Assembly: GCF_000974805.1 (NCBI RefSeq)
Contig: NZ_BBQZ01000004.1
Coordinates: forward strand, 62,001-126,000
Reading direction: 5' to 3'
Source of the DNA: Demequina salsinemoris
GTDB lineage: Bacteria > Actinomycetota > Actinomycetes > Actinomycetales > Demequinaceae
DNA: 64,000 nucleotides
The position numbers and the translations under genes are program-made. Shown here piece by piece: positions 36,429-45,939 of the stretch (positions are counted from its first letter, which is position 1; every line of letters begins with the position of its first letter). A model generated the notes under the pieces. That model had not been told where the DNA came from and did not search any database. It saw nothing but the letters and a program-made list of their open reading frames with translations.

Positions 36429-37082
36429 ATGAGCACCATCACCATCTTCGGAGCCACCGGCTACGCCGGCGGCCACATCGCGGCCATCGCGGCGGAGCGC
36501 GGGCATGACGTGGTCGCCGTCTCCCGCCACGCCACGCGCGAGGCGGTGCCTGACGCCACGGAGGTGCGGAGCCTGTCGATCCACGACTCGGCCCAGGTCG
36601 CGGGGCTGATCGCCGACTCCGACGTCGTGGTCATCGCGTTGAAGGCGTCCGCGGAGGATGACGAGGGCCGCCGACTGATCGACGCGCTGCCGCATGTCCT
36701 GGAGAGCGCGGCTGCGGCTGGAACCCGCATCGGCGTGGTCGGAGGCGCAGGAAGCCTGCACGAGTCAGCGGACGGCCCCCTGCTCATGGACACCGCCGAC
36801 TTCCCCGCGGCCGTGCTTCCGGAGTCGCGCGCGCACAAGGATGTGCTCGATCTGCTGCGCACCGACTCGCGCGGGGCGTCCTGGTTCTACGTGAGCCCCG
36901 CGCAGCTCTTCGGCGCTCACTTCCCGGGCGAGCGCACGGGACACTATCGACTCGGCGACGACGTCCTCGTGCGCGACGAGGCGGGCAGGTCCGCCATCTC
37001 GGGCGCGGACCTCGCGATCGCGATCGTCGACGAGATCGACTCCCCCCGCCATCACGACGTGAGGTTCACGGTCGGCTACTGA
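36429..37082 (+). CDS. NAD(P)H-binding epimerase-like protein
   Basis: A 217-residue Rossmann-fold protein of the NAD(P)H-binding/NmrA-like short-chain group. The dinucleotide motif ITIFGATGYAGGHIA is at the N-terminus, followed by VVVIALKAS and GVVGGAGSLHE. There is no catalytic YxxxK in the usual place. Some relatives act as redox sensors and others as quinone reductases; the function here is unknown. It is monocistronic. Confidence 0.85.
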   Translation: MSTITIFGATGYAGGHIAAIAAERGHDVVAVSRHATREAVPDATEVRSLSIHDSAQVAGLIADSDVVVIALKASAEDDEGRRLIDALPHVLESAAAAGTRIGVVGGAGSLHESADGPLLMDTADFPAAVLPESRAHKDVLDLLRTDSRGASWFYVSPAQLFGAHFPGERTGHYRLGDDVLVRDEAGRSAISGADLAIAIVDEIDSPRHHDVRFTVGY

Positions 37083-37153
37083 GGGTCCGCACGCGTCACG
37101 GGCGCTTGGACGGCGGCCGAGCTCACAGGCAGCGGTCGAGGGCAGCGCTGCCT

Positions 37154-37837
37154 TCAGTCGTTCGAGACGACTCGCGTGACCCAGACGGCGTCGGTCGCGG
37201 CGGGCCCGAGCGCGGTCGCGGCGCCGGCAGGATCCACCACCTCGAGGGCACCGGAGAAAGGTGCGCCCTCACGTACAGCCAGAACAGCACCGATCCCGAT
37301 CCCCTGCGCGGCGAAGAACCGCAGCAGCTCGGGGTCAGCGTCGGAGATCCGCTCCACGCGCACGCGCTCGCCGGAGCGCACCGAGGACAGCAGGCACGCG
37401 TCGGGCGCGTCGAGCACCCCCTCGGCTGAGGGGATGGGGTCTCCGTGCGGGTCGCGCGTGGGGTGCCCGAGGCGCTCGTCGATGCGGTCGATCATGAGGT
37501 CGGACACGGCGTGCTCGAGCGTCTCGGCCTCGTCGTGCACCTGGTCCCATCGGTAGCCGAGCTCCTCGACGAGGAACGTCTCGATGAGCCGATGCCGCCG
37601 CACCATCGCGACCGCATGCCGCCGCCCGTCCTCGGTGAGCTCGACGGCGCCGTACGGCGTGTGCGTGAGGAGCCCCTGCTCGGCGAGGCGGCGCACCGCG
37701 TCGGAGACGCTCGACATCCGCACCCCGACCTTCGCGGCGAGCGCTGACGCGGTCACGGGCTCATCGGTCCATTCCTGAAGCCCCCAGACCGCCTTGAGGT
37801 AGTTCTGGGCGCTCGCGGAGAGCTCGGAGACCGACAC
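37154..37837 (-). CDS. DtxR/MntR family metal-dependent transcriptional regulator
   Basis: A 227-residue regulator with an N-terminal winged helix (residues 1-70; AQNYLKAVWGLQEW, VRMSSVSDAVRRLAEQGLL), a metal-binding dimerisation domain (about residues 71-140; HRLIETFLVEELGYRWDQVHDEAETLEHAVSD) and a C-terminal SH3/FeoA-like domain. It represses iron or manganese uptake genes when metal is sufficient. It lies next to the haem operon and 6 kb from a siderophore importer with a DtxR-like box. Fe versus Mn specificity cannot be decided. Confidence 0.92.
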   Translation of the reverse strand: MSVSELSASAQNYLKAVWGLQEWTDEPVTASALAAKVGVRMSSVSDAVRRLAEQGLLTHTPYGAVELTEDGRRHAVAMVRRHRLIETFLVEELGYRWDQVHDEAETLEHAVSDLMIDRIDERLGHPTRDPHGDPIPSAEGVLDAPDACLLSSVRSGERVRVERISDADPELLRFFAAQGIGIGAVLAVREGAPFSGALEVVDPAGAATALGPAATDAVWVTRVVSND

Positions 37838-37906
37838 GGCGTCAGGTTACCAACCGCGCCCGCGGCGCCCGGAGGGGACGCCGCGGCCAGCGGTGGATGG
37901 AGAGGC

Positions 37907-39103
37907 TCAGGACGATGCGATGGTCGCCTTGGCGGCGCGTCCCAGGCAGCAGTCGGTGGGGCACACGTCCTGCCACGGGCCGAGCTCGGTGAGGGCCTCG
38001 CGCGAGCGCGGGGTCCCGCCGGGAGCGACGTGACGCTCCTCGACCAGGTCGATCAGCCCCGACACGAACGCGGGGTCCACGCCGACGGTCGGCACGCGCA
38101 CCATGGCGAGCCCGCGCTCGTCGCACGTCTCCTGCGCCTCGTTGTCGAGGTCCCAGATGACCTCCATGTGGTCGGACACGAAGCCCAGCGGCGACACGAC
38201 GAGGCCGGTCACGTCCGCCGGCAGCGCCTCGATGGCGTCGTTGATGTCGGGCTCGAGCCACGGCACGCGCGGGTCGCCGGAGCGCGACTGGTACACGAGC
38301 GACGAGGCGACGCCGGGGAACTCGTCGGCCAGGCGGTCCATGACGAGCGCTGCGACGGCGCGCTGCTGCTCGGCGTACCAGCCGCCGCCCGCGTACCACT
38401 CGTTCTCGCCGCCGACCTCGACGGGCTCGCCGGACGGGAGCGCCTCGCGCGGGCCCGAGACGGACGCCGCGGCAGTCGGGATGGAGTGCGTCGCGAACAT
38501 GACGTGGACGTTGTCGCCCTTGCCCGCGGCCGTGAGCGACCGCAGCCCCTCGCGCACGGCGGTGACGTTGGGCTCGACGAAGCCGGGGTGGTCGAAGTAC
38601 TGACGCACCTTGTCGAGCACGAGCTCGCCCTCGAACCCGGTCTCCGCGAGCGCGGTCGCGAGGTCCTCGCGGTAGGCGCGGCAGCCCGAGTACGAGGAGA
38701 ACGCCGTGGTCACCAGCACCAGGACGCGGCGGTGCCCATCGGCGTGCAGCTCCTTGAGCGCGTCGGTGAAGTAGGGCGCCCAGAAGCGGTTGCCCCAGTA
38801 GACGGGAAGGTCGAGTCCGCGCGCGGCGATCTCACCCTCGAGCGCGGCCTTGAGCTCGCGGTTCTGCTCGTTGATGGGGCTGATGCCGCCGAAGTGCCGG
38901 TAGTGGTGCGACACCTCCTCGAGGCGCTCGTCGGGGATGCCGCGGCCGCGCGTGACGTTGCGCAGGTACGGGATGACGTCGTCCTGCCCCTCGGGGCCGC
39001 CGAAGCCGGCGAGCAGGATGCAGTCGTACGTCGTCGCGTCGAGGACGCGGGACGATGCGGCGAGCGGAGGAAGGGACGATGCGGGGGTCACGGTGTCGGT
39101 CAT
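37907..39103 (-). CDS. hemH: Coproporphyrin III ferrochelatase
   Basis: A 398-residue class I ferrochelatase (CpfC) that inserts Fe2+ into coproporphyrin III. It shows ILLAGFGGPEGQDDVIPYLRNV at the N-terminus, HHYRHFGGISPIN, a C-terminal VSPLGFVSDHMEVIWDLD carrying catalytic residues, and Cys residues near the end (CPTDCCLG) that resemble the [2Fe-2S] ligands of actinobacterial enzymes. It is last in the hemE-cgoX-chdC-hemH operon and overlaps chdC by 4 bp. Confidence 0.95.
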   Translation of the reverse strand: MTDTVTPASSLPPLAASSRVLDATTYDCILLAGFGGPEGQDDVIPYLRNVTRGRGIPDERLEEVSHHYRHFGGISPINEQNRELKAALEGEIAARGLDLPVYWGNRFWAPYFTDALKELHADGHRRVLVLVTTAFSSYSGCRAYREDLATALAETGFEGELVLDKVRQYFDHPGFVEPNVTAVREGLRSLTAAGKGDNVHVMFATHSIPTAAASVSGPREALPSGEPVEVGGENEWYAGGGWYAEQQRAVAALVMDRLADEFPGVASSLVYQSRSGDPRVPWLEPDINDAIEALPADVTGLVVSPLGFVSDHMEVIWDLDNEAQETCDERGLAMVRVPTVGVDPAFVSGLIDLVEERHVAPGGTPRSREALTELGPWQDVCPTDCCLGRAAKATIASS

Positions 39104-39774
39104 GAGGCGAGCACCTCGACGGCCTCGGCGGTGGTCACCTTGCGGCCGGTGTAGAACGGCACCTCCTCGCGCACGTGGCGACGGGCCTCCGTGTAGCGCA
39201 GCTCCCTCATCATGTCGACAAGGTCGGTGACCTCGTCGGCCTCCATGGGCAGGAGCCACTCGTAGTCGCCGAGCGCGAAGGCGGCGACGGTGTTGGCGAC
39301 GACGCCCTTGAACGCGGCTCCCTTCATGCCGTGGTCGCGCAGCATCGCGGAGCGCTCCTCCTCGGGCAGCAGGTACCACTCGTACGAGCGGACGAAGGGG
39401 TAGACGGTGAGCCAGTCGCGGGCGCGCTCGCCGCGCAGGAAGCCCGGGACGTGGGCACGGTTGAACTCGGCGGCGCGGTGCACTCCGGCCGCGGACCACG
39501 TGAGGGTGGTGCCGGCGAGCAGCTCGGTCGCGTGCAGCTCGCGCAGCGCGAGCTGCAGGTCCTCGAGCCTGGGTCCGTGGAGCCACAGCATCACGGTGCC
39601 GTCGGCGCGCAGGCCCGACACGTCGTAGATGCCGCGCAGGACCACGTCGTGCTCGGCGAGCTCGCTCACGGCCATGTCGAAGTGCTCGACGACCTCGGCC
39701 AACTCCTCATCGGGAGCGTCCAGCAGGCCGTCCAGGACGGAGAACAGGGTGAAGCCTTCGGGCTGATCGGTCAT
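39100..39774 (-). CDS. chdC: Coproheme decarboxylase (HemQ)
   Basis: A 224-residue actinobacterial ChdC of the chlorite-dismutase fold. It oxidatively decarboxylates coproheme to haem b, the final step of the coproporphyrin-dependent pathway. Visible motifs are FVRSYEWYLLPEEERSAMLRDHG, including the conserved Tyr and the M-x5-G tail, and DYEWLLPMEADEVTDLVDMMRELR. It starts at ATG 39774, lies 14 bp after the oxidase gene, and overlaps hemH by 4 bp. Confidence 0.95.
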   Translation of the reverse strand: MTDQPEGFTLFSVLDGLLDAPDEELAEVVEHFDMAVSELAEHDVVLRGIYDVSGLRADGTVMLWLHGPRLEDLQLALRELHATELLAGTTLTWSAAGVHRAAEFNRAHVPGFLRGERARDWLTVYPFVRSYEWYLLPEEERSAMLRDHGMKGAAFKGVVANTVAAFALGDYEWLLPMEADEVTDLVDMMRELRYTEARRHVREEVPFYTGRKVTTAEAVEVLAS

Positions 39775-39788
39775 GCCGACATCCTCTC

Positions 39789-41198
39789 TTACGAATGACT
39801 CAAAACAAAATCTTCGGACGCGATCGCGGCGAGGCCCGTGAGCCCCGCGGCCGATCCCACGAGGGACAGCCCCTCGCCCACCTCGACCACGGGACCGTCC
39901 GCCGGCGCGGAGTCCGGCCAGGCGACCACCGCGGAGGCGCGCAGCCGCTCCGGCGTCAGGTGAACGTCCAGGAGCCGCGAAGCATCCCGGAGCGCGGCCC
40001 GCACGAGGGATCCCTCCTGGGCGACGGGGCCGTCGCGGTCGAGGTCGCGGATGGCGCGGGCGTCGTACGACAGCCGGACGATGTGGCGGTCGCGGGCGCG
40101 CTCGGCGAGCCACGCCCACTTGGCGGTCGCGTGCGTGAGTGCCTTGGCGCGCGTGACTCCGTCGACCGCGAGCACGCCGGTGCCGCGAGGTGCGCCGGCG
40201 AGCTCGGGAGCGTCGAGGACGAGCGTGACGAGCACGGCCTGGCCGGGCTCGCGGGGCTCTCGCGCGGGATCGACGTCCGGCAGCAGCCGCACCACGGCGG
40301 CCTGCGGCACGGCCATCACGACCTCGCCGGCGGCGAGCGGCGCCTGGCCCGCGACGGTGACCGTCCACCCGCCGTCGTCCGAGCGTCGCGCCGACTCCAC
40401 GGCGGCGCCGGTGCGGATCACGCCGCCGAGGGAACGCACCTCGCGAGCGAGCGCCTCGGTGAGGGTGGCCACCCCGCCGACGAGCCCTCGCACCGCCGAG
40501 CCCGCGGGAGACGCGGCACGCCTCGCGGTCGCGAGCGCGACCAGCCCTCCGTGGCGCACCATCCCCGCGCCGGTGCCGGGGCCCAGCGCCGCGAACGGCA
40601 GTTCGTCGAGCGGCCGTGAGTAGATCCCCTTGACGACCGGCTCGACGAGGCGCGAGGTCGCGCGTCGGCCGAGCCGATGGCGGAAGACCTCGCCCGCGGT
40701 GGCGTCCGGCCCGGGGTCGGCGACGGGGAGGAGCCGCTCCCACCACACCCGCAGCGCGCCGAGGATCCCGATCGCCTCGACCACGTCCGGGGCGAAGGGG
40801 TGCACGGGGATCCCCATCCAGCCTGCGCGCGGCAGCGGGTAGGCCCGCGTCGGGCCGACGACCCACGCGGGCGAGGGCAGCGGCGCGACGATGCCGTCGC
40901 GCAGCCCGAGCTCGGTGAGGAGCCTCTCGACGTCGCCGTCGCGCACCGCGAACGACTCCGCGCCCGCGTCGAGCGCGAGGCCGTCGAGCTCGAGCCGGGA
41001 GACCCTGCCGCCTGTCCGCTCCGCGGCCTCGAGGACGGTCACCGAGGCACCCGCCCGCAGCAGCCTGCGCGCGGCCAGCAGCCCGGCCGGCCCGCCGCCG
41101 ACCACGATGACGGTGCGACCTCGCGAGTGCGTCGACGCCGGCGGCACCGGGGTCGACTGCGCGTCAGGCTCGGCCCGCTCTCCCCTGCTCATCGTCAT
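39789..41198 (-). CDS. hemY: Coproporphyrinogen III oxidase / protoporphyrinogen oxidase (HemY/CgoX)
   Basis: A 469-residue FAD enzyme of the HemY type. The FAD Rossmann motif VIVVGGGPAGLLAARRLL follows a ~28-residue polar N-terminus, and the C-terminal LVGSAAGLTGLAAIAS closes the FAD site. In actinobacteria it oxidises coproporphyrinogen III to coproporphyrin III. It sits 12 bp after hemE and 14 bp before chdC, so the pathway steps are transcribed in order. Confidence 0.94.
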   Translation of the reverse strand: MTMSRGERAEPDAQSTPVPPASTHSRGRTVIVVGGGPAGLLAARRLLRAGASVTVLEAAERTGGRVSRLELDGLALDAGAESFAVRDGDVERLLTELGLRDGIVAPLPSPAWVVGPTRAYPLPRAGWMGIPVHPFAPDVVEAIGILGALRVWWERLLPVADPGPDATAGEVFRHRLGRRATSRLVEPVVKGIYSRPLDELPFAALGPGTGAGMVRHGGLVALATARRAASPAGSAVRGLVGGVATLTEALAREVRSLGGVIRTGAAVESARRSDDGGWTVTVAGQAPLAAGEVVMAVPQAAVVRLLPDVDPAREPREPGQAVLVTLVLDAPELAGAPRGTGVLAVDGVTRAKALTHATAKWAWLAERARDRHIVRLSYDARAIRDLDRDGPVAQEGSLVRAALRDASRLLDVHLTPERLRASAVVAWPDSAPADGPVVEVGEGLSLVGSAAGLTGLAAIASEDFVLSHS

Positions 41199-41210
41199 GC
41201 TCGCCCGCGG

Positions 41211-42299
41211 TCATCCATGCTCGTGGACGTAGTCGACGACGCGCTGCGCCGCAGCCGGGTCGGTGTGCGGAGGCATGCCGTGGCCCAGGTTGGCCACGTG
41301 GCCGCGCGCAACCGCGCCGCGTGTGAGCACGTCCTGGACGTGCGCCTCGAGGACGTCGGCGGGGGCGGCGAGCAGCGCGGGGTTGATGTTCCCCTGGAGC
41401 GCGAGGTCGGGGATGATCCCGGCGGCCTCGTCGAGCGGGGTCCGGTAGTCGACCCCGACCGCGGTCGCTCCCGCCTGGGCGAGCGCGGGCAGCAGGTGCC
41501 CGGCCGCTGTCGCGAAGTGGATCCGGGGCACGCCGAGCTCGGCGACCGACTGGAGGGCGCGTGCGGAGCCGCCGGCGCAGTGCTCCTGGTAGTCACGCTC
41601 GGACAGCGCACCCGCCCACGAATCGAAGAGCTGCACCGCGGAGGCGCCGGCGAGCACCTGCGCGCGCAGGAACCGGCCCGCGAGCGCGGCGGTCCAGTCG
41701 ACGAGCGCCTCCCACGCGTCGGGGTCGGCATACATGAGCTCGCGCGCGGCGAGGTGGTCGCGCGAGGGACGCCCCTCGACCATGTAGGCGGCGAGCGTGA
41801 AGGGCGCGCCGGCGAAGCCGATCAGCGGGGTCGCCTTGAGCTCTCCGACCGTGATCTCGACGGCCCGCCTGACGGGCTCGAGCGCAGCATCGAACGTGCC
41901 GCCGTCACCCTCCATACCGAGGTCGGGCAGCGCCTCCACGTCGGCGAGCGTCCGGATCGGCGCTCCGAACACCGGGCCGACTCCCGGCGCGATGTCGACG
42001 TCCACGCCCGCGGCCTTGAGCGGCACCACGATGTCCGAGTAGAAGATGCCGGCGTCGACCCCGTACCGGCGCACGGGCTGCAGGGTGATCTCCGCGGCGA
42101 GCTCGGGCGTGAAGCAGGCCTCGAGCATCGTCGAGCCGACGCGCGCGGCGCGGTACTCGGGCAGCGAGCGCCCCGCCTGGCGCATGAACCACACGGGACG
42201 ATGCGAGGGCTCGCGCCCCTGGAGGGCGGCGATGAGGGGGGCGTCGGCGGTCGTCCCGTTCGCGAACGGATGGCCGGCGGGCAGCGTCGTCGGGGTCAT
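41211..42299 (-). CDS. hemE: Uroporphyrinogen decarboxylase
   Basis: A 362-residue enzyme that decarboxylates uroporphyrinogen III to coproporphyrinogen III. Signatures are RPVWFMRQAGRSLPEYRA and GFAGAPFTLAAYMVEG, with the substrate-binding Asp in IFYSDIVVPL. It is first in the minus-strand haem operon and divergent from hemA, with about 130 bp between the starts holding both promoters. Confidence 0.96.
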   Translation of the reverse strand: MTPTTLPAGHPFANGTTADAPLIAALQGREPSHRPVWFMRQAGRSLPEYRAARVGSTMLEACFTPELAAEITLQPVRRYGVDAGIFYSDIVVPLKAAGVDVDIAPGVGPVFGAPIRTLADVEALPDLGMEGDGGTFDAALEPVRRAVEITVGELKATPLIGFAGAPFTLAAYMVEGRPSRDHLAARELMYADPDAWEALVDWTAALAGRFLRAQVLAGASAVQLFDSWAGALSERDYQEHCAGGSARALQSVAELGVPRIHFATAAGHLLPALAQAGATAVGVDYRTPLDEAAGIIPDLALQGNINPALLAAPADVLEAHVQDVLTRGAVARGHVANLGHGMPPHTDPAAAQRVVDYVHEHG

Positions 42300-42431
42300 G
42301 CCTCGATTCTGCCCCGTCACGGCGTGTCTCTTCACCCCGAGAGTCACGGTCTCGATTGTGGTAACGATGAAGGCTGCGCCTCCAAGGGCCGCGAGCACGC
42401 CTGCGTTGGCGCCATGTCACAATGGAGCGTC

Positions 42432-43739
42432 ATGTTGATGTCCCTCGTGGCCAGTCACCGCAACCGCGATCTCGCGCTCCTCGAGCAGCTCAGCCTCGGG
42501 GCGAAGAGCATCGCGGGCCTCGCGGAGGACGGCCGGTCCCCCGTCTCAGGCGCCGTCGTGCTGCCCACCTGCAACCGTTTCGAGGTCTACCTCGAGACGG
42601 ACGACGCCGAAGCCGCGCGCGGCGAGGTCGTCGCGACCCTCGCCGCCGCCTCGGGCCTTGCCGAGGATGTCGTGGCCGACGCGCTCCTCACCTATGAGGA
42701 CGACGACGCGGCCCAGCACCTCATGTCCGTCACCGCCGGCCTGGAGTCCATGGTGGTCGGCGAGCGCGAGATCTCAGGTCAGGTCCGCCGCGCTCACATC
42801 GAGGCCCAGCAGCGGCACCACATCTCCGCGCGCCTCGACCGCCTGTTCCAGTCCGCGCTGCGCACCTCCCGCGCCGTCGCGTCGACCACGGGAGTCGGCA
42901 CGTCGGGCCGATCGGTCGTCTCCGTCGCGCTCGACCTCGCCGACGAGTCGGTCGAATGGCCCGGAGCCCGCACGCTCATCATCGGCACGGGCGCCCTCGC
43001 CGAGTCGGGCGTCGCGACGCTCCGCGCGCGCGGCGCCGTCATCGCGGGCGTGTTCTCCCCGTCGGGCCGCGGCCCGGTCTTCGGCGAGCGCCAGGGCATC
43101 CCTGTCGTGCAGGCGGACGCGCTCGCCTCAGCGGTGCGCGAGGCGGACGTGATCTATGCATGCTCGGGAGGCGAGAGCATCGTCCTCACGCCCGCTCTGG
43201 TGTCCAGCGCGCGCGCCACCGCGCGCCACCCCCTCACGATCGTGGACCTGGCCCTGCACCGCGACGTGGCCCCGGGAGTCGAGGACCTGCGCGACGTCAC
43301 GGTGGTCAACCTCGAGACCGTGGGCCGCCATGCCCCCGGCGAGTCCGTCGAGGCGCTCGAGGCGGCACGTTCGATCGTCGCCCACGCGGTCGCGCGCCTC
43401 GAGGTCGGGGAGACCGAGCGGGCCGTCGACCCCGCGATCGTCGCGCTGCGCGAGCACGTGTTCGGCCTGCTCGAGCGGGAGCTGGCCCGAATCCGGCCCA
43501 CCGCGGGCGCGGACGCCGAGGCCATCGCGAGGGCCGAGCTCGCGGAGCAGTCGTTGCGGCGCTTCGCGAAGACGCTCCTCCACACGCCGACGGTCAGGGC
43601 GCGCGAGCTCGCGCGCGCCGGCGAGGCGGACCGCTACCTCGGCGCGATCCACACGCTGTACGGGATCGACATCGCCGTGCCCGCTGACGCGTGCCCGGTG
43701 CCCGGCATCGTCGACCAGGACACCGACCCCTCCTTGTAG
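42432..43739 (+). CDS. hemA: Glutamyl-tRNA reductase
   Basis: A 435-residue NADPH-dependent enzyme that reduces Glu-tRNA to glutamate-1-semialdehyde, the entry to tetrapyrrole synthesis. The catalytic Cys is in VLPTCNRFEVYLE (about residue 47), with GLESMVVGEREISGQV and LIIGTGALAESG for NADPH. The ATG at 42432 (MLMSLVASHRNRDL) has GGAG just upstream; ATG codons at 42414 and 42438 are alternatives. The C-terminal dimerisation region is complete. hemL/B/C/D are not in the window. Confidence 0.95.
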   Translation: MLMSLVASHRNRDLALLEQLSLGAKSIAGLAEDGRSPVSGAVVLPTCNRFEVYLETDDAEAARGEVVATLAAASGLAEDVVADALLTYEDDDAAQHLMSVTAGLESMVVGEREISGQVRRAHIEAQQRHHISARLDRLFQSALRTSRAVASTTGVGTSGRSVVSVALDLADESVEWPGARTLIIGTGALAESGVATLRARGAVIAGVFSPSGRGPVFGERQGIPVVQADALASAVREADVIYACSGGESIVLTPALVSSARATARHPLTIVDLALHRDVAPGVEDLRDVTVVNLETVGRHAPGESVEALEAARSIVAHAVARLEVGETERAVDPAIVALREHVFGLLERELARIRPTAGADAEAIARAELAEQSLRRFAKTLLHTPTVRARELARAGEADRYLGAIHTLYGIDIAVPADACPVPGIVDQDTDPSL

Positions 43740-43818
43740 GACCACCCCTCCCACAGCGCAGTCGCCGTCCGGCCCGCGCGCTGCACCGCCGCTCCGCGCA
43801 CCCCCGGGCCGGGCATAT

Positions 43819-43877
43819 TTGACAACACTCACGTTGCATTAATTCCCCTGGCTGGGCTAGGTTAGGCGAGCCTCACC
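43819..43877 (+). promoter_or_regulatory. Promoter and DtxR/IdeR-like box of the siderophore importer
   Basis: TTGACA at 43819-43824 is a consensus -35. The sequence TAGGTTAGGCGAGCCTCACC (43858-43877) closely follows the DtxR/IdeR consensus TTAGGTTAGSCTAACCTAA, with a dyad around its centre. It lies 38 bp before the first permease start. Repression by iron-loaded DtxR-family protein is the expected control. Confidence 0.75.
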
Positions 43878-43915
43878 GACGCCACGAACGCCTCGCCCCC
43901 AGCCCAAGGAGCCCC

Positions 43916-44911
43916 ATGCGCACGCGTGCCCTGATCGCGATCGCCGCCGCGATCGTGCTGGTCGCCGCGGTCGCGCTGTCGCTCGCGGTCGGATCACGCG
44001 CGATCGACCTCGGCACCGTCTGGCAGTCGCTCACGTCGTACGACCCCGACTCCCCCGAGCAGGCGATCGTCCGCGAGCTGCGCGTCTCCCGCACCCTCAT
44101 CGGGATCCTCGCGGGCGCGGCCCTCGGCGTCGCGGGCGCGCTCATGCAGTCGCTCACGCGCAACCCCTTCGCCGATCCAGGGCTGCTCGGCATCAACGCG
44201 GGCGCGTCGCTCGCCGTCGTCATCGCGCTGTCCACCGGAATCGCCACGACCTTCGGCGCCCAGGTGTGGGTCGCCTTCGCGGGCGCGGGACTCGCGGCGG
44301 TCGTCGTCTACGCGATAGGAGCGCGCGGCGCCGCCGCAGGCGCCCCCGTGCGCCTCGCGCTGGCCGGCGTCGCCTTCACCGCGCTCGTGTCCTCGGTGAC
44401 GTACGCGGTGCTGCTCGTCAACGACGAGACCCTCGAGCAGTACCGGCTGTGGGTCGCCGGCTCACTCACCGGCCGCCAGAACCACGACCTGTCCGCGCTC
44501 GCGTGGATCGTGCTCGTCTCGCTCGCGGCAGGGCTGCTCGCCTCGCGTCAGCTCCAGGCGATCGCGTTGGGCGAGGACGCCGCACGCGCGCTCGGCGTGC
44601 GCATCGGCGCGACCCGCACCCTCGTCATCGTGATCGTCACGCTGCTCGCCGGTGCCGCGACCGCCGCGGCCGGCCCCATCGTCTTCGTCGGCCTCGCCGT
44701 GCCGCACCTCGCGCGCGCGCTGGTCGGGGCCTCGCTGCCTTGGCTGCTCGTGGTGAGCGCGCTCGGCGGAGCCGCGCTCGTGCTCGTGTGCGATGTGCTC
44801 GGACGCATCGTCGCCTACCCGGGCGAGATCGGGGTCGGCATCACCACCGCATTCCTCGGCGGCATCATCTTCGCGGTCATGGCGCGGCGCATGAAGGTGG
44901 TGGAGCTGTGA
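43916..44911 (+). CDS. Fe3+-siderophore ABC transporter permease (FecCD family)
   Basis: A 331-residue permease with about nine or ten helices and the family motifs LRVSRTLIGILAGAALGVAGALMQSLTRNPFADPGLLGINAGAS. It is the first of two FecCD subunits and its stop overlaps the GTG of the second (GTGA). It begins the importer operon behind the DtxR-like box. Confidence 0.95.
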   Translation: MRTRALIAIAAAIVLVAAVALSLAVGSRAIDLGTVWQSLTSYDPDSPEQAIVRELRVSRTLIGILAGAALGVAGALMQSLTRNPFADPGLLGINAGASLAVVIALSTGIATTFGAQVWVAFAGAGLAAVVVYAIGARGAAAGAPVRLALAGVAFTALVSSVTYAVLLVNDETLEQYRLWVAGSLTGRQNHDLSALAWIVLVSLAAGLLASRQLQAIALGEDAARALGVRIGATRTLVIVIVTLLAGAATAAAGPIVFVGLAVPHLARALVGASLPWLLVVSALGGAALVLVCDVLGRIVAYPGEIGVGITTAFLGGIIFAVMARRMKVVEL

Positions 44912-45939
44912 GGATCCTCCGTCTCGGCCCGCTCGGCATCTCGACGCACCGGCGCACCTTCGCGGTCGGGCTCGCGCTCGCCGCGGTCCTGTTCGGCCTG
45001 CTCATCGTCGCGCTCACCGCAGGCAAGGCCGACATCTCGATCCTCGACGGCCTCAAGGCGTCGATCGGCATCTCGGTGGGCTCGCCCGGCGACTTCATCG
45101 TCGGCCAGGTGCGCGCGCCCCGCGCGTTCACGGCGATCCTCGTCGGCGCGATGCTCGGGCTGTCCGGCGCGATCCTCCAGTCCCTCACCCGCAACCCGCT
45201 CGCCTCGCCCGACTTCATCGGCATCAGCATGGGCGCGGGCACGGGAGCGGTGCTCACGATCTGGCTCATCGGCGCGAGCTCGCTGTGGGTGACGGCCGCG
45301 GGCGCGGTCGTCGGAGCCCTCACCATCTCCGCGCTGATCCTCGCGCTGTCGTGGAGGCGCGGCATCGTCCCCCTGCGCCTCATCCTCGCGGGCATCGCCA
45401 TGGGCTTCGTCGCGAACGCCACCACGCAGTACCTGCTCACCCGCATGGACGTGCACGACGCGGGCAACGCGCTCGGCTGGCTCGTCGGCTCCGTGACCGG
45501 GCGCACGTGGACGCACGTCGCCGTCGCCGGCGCGGTCCTCGCGGTGCTGCTGCCGATCGTGCTGTGGCACGCCCGCGCGCTGCGCACCCTCGAGATGGGC
45601 GACGACACAGCGAAGGCCCTCGGCATCCACGTCGGGCGCTCGCGAGGGATCCTCGCGGTGTGCTCGGTGCTGCTCGCCGCCGGAGCCGTGGCCGTCACCG
45701 GCCCGATCGGGTTCATCGCGCTCGTCGCCCCCGCGCTCGCGCTGCGCCTCACCCGCAACGCGGGCGTCACCCTCATCCCGTCCGCGCTCATGGGCGCCGT
45801 GCTCCTGCTCGCCGCCGACCAGGTCGCGCAGCAGATGCCCGACACCCTGCAGCTTCCCGTCGGCATCTTCACCGCCGCCGTCGGCGCGCCGTACCTGCTG
45901 TGGCTCGTGGCGCGCTCATCACGAGGAGGTCAGTCATGA
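44908..45939 (+). CDS. Fe3+-siderophore ABC transporter permease (FecCD family)
   Basis: A 343-residue second permease. Motif RAPRAFTAILVGAMLGLSGAILQSLTRNPLASPDFIGISMGA is intact, as is the C-terminal GFIALVAPALALRLTRN loop that contacts the ATPase. It forms a heterodimeric channel with the preceding subunit. The stop overlaps the start of the ATPase gene (ATGA). Confidence 0.95.
   Translation: MRILRLGPLGISTHRRTFAVGLALAAVLFGLLIVALTAGKADISILDGLKASIGISVGSPGDFIVGQVRAPRAFTAILVGAMLGLSGAILQSLTRNPLASPDFIGISMGAGTGAVLTIWLIGASSLWVTAAGAVVGALTISALILALSWRRGIVPLRLILAGIAMGFVANATTQYLLTRMDVHDAGNALGWLVGSVTGRTWTHVAVAGAVLAVLLPIVLWHARALRTLEMGDDTAKALGIHVGRSRGILAVCSVLLAAGAVAVTGPIGFIALVAPALALRLTRNAGVTLIPSALMGAVLLLAADQVAQQMPDTLQLPVGIFTAAVGAPYLLWLVARSSRGGQS

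Noticed and set aside
36143-36508. Open frame of 121 codons across the 36.2-kb inverted repeat
   Set aside because: Cys/Arg/His-rich composition, no ribosome binding site, and it runs through the palindrome and into the start of the next gene.
40677-42431. Plus-strand open frame continuous with hemA that would give a 1020-residue protein
   Set aside because: The upstream 580 codons are antisense to cgoX and hemE. The glutamyl-tRNA reductase family starts at MLMSLVASHRN, with its own ribosome binding site at 42432.
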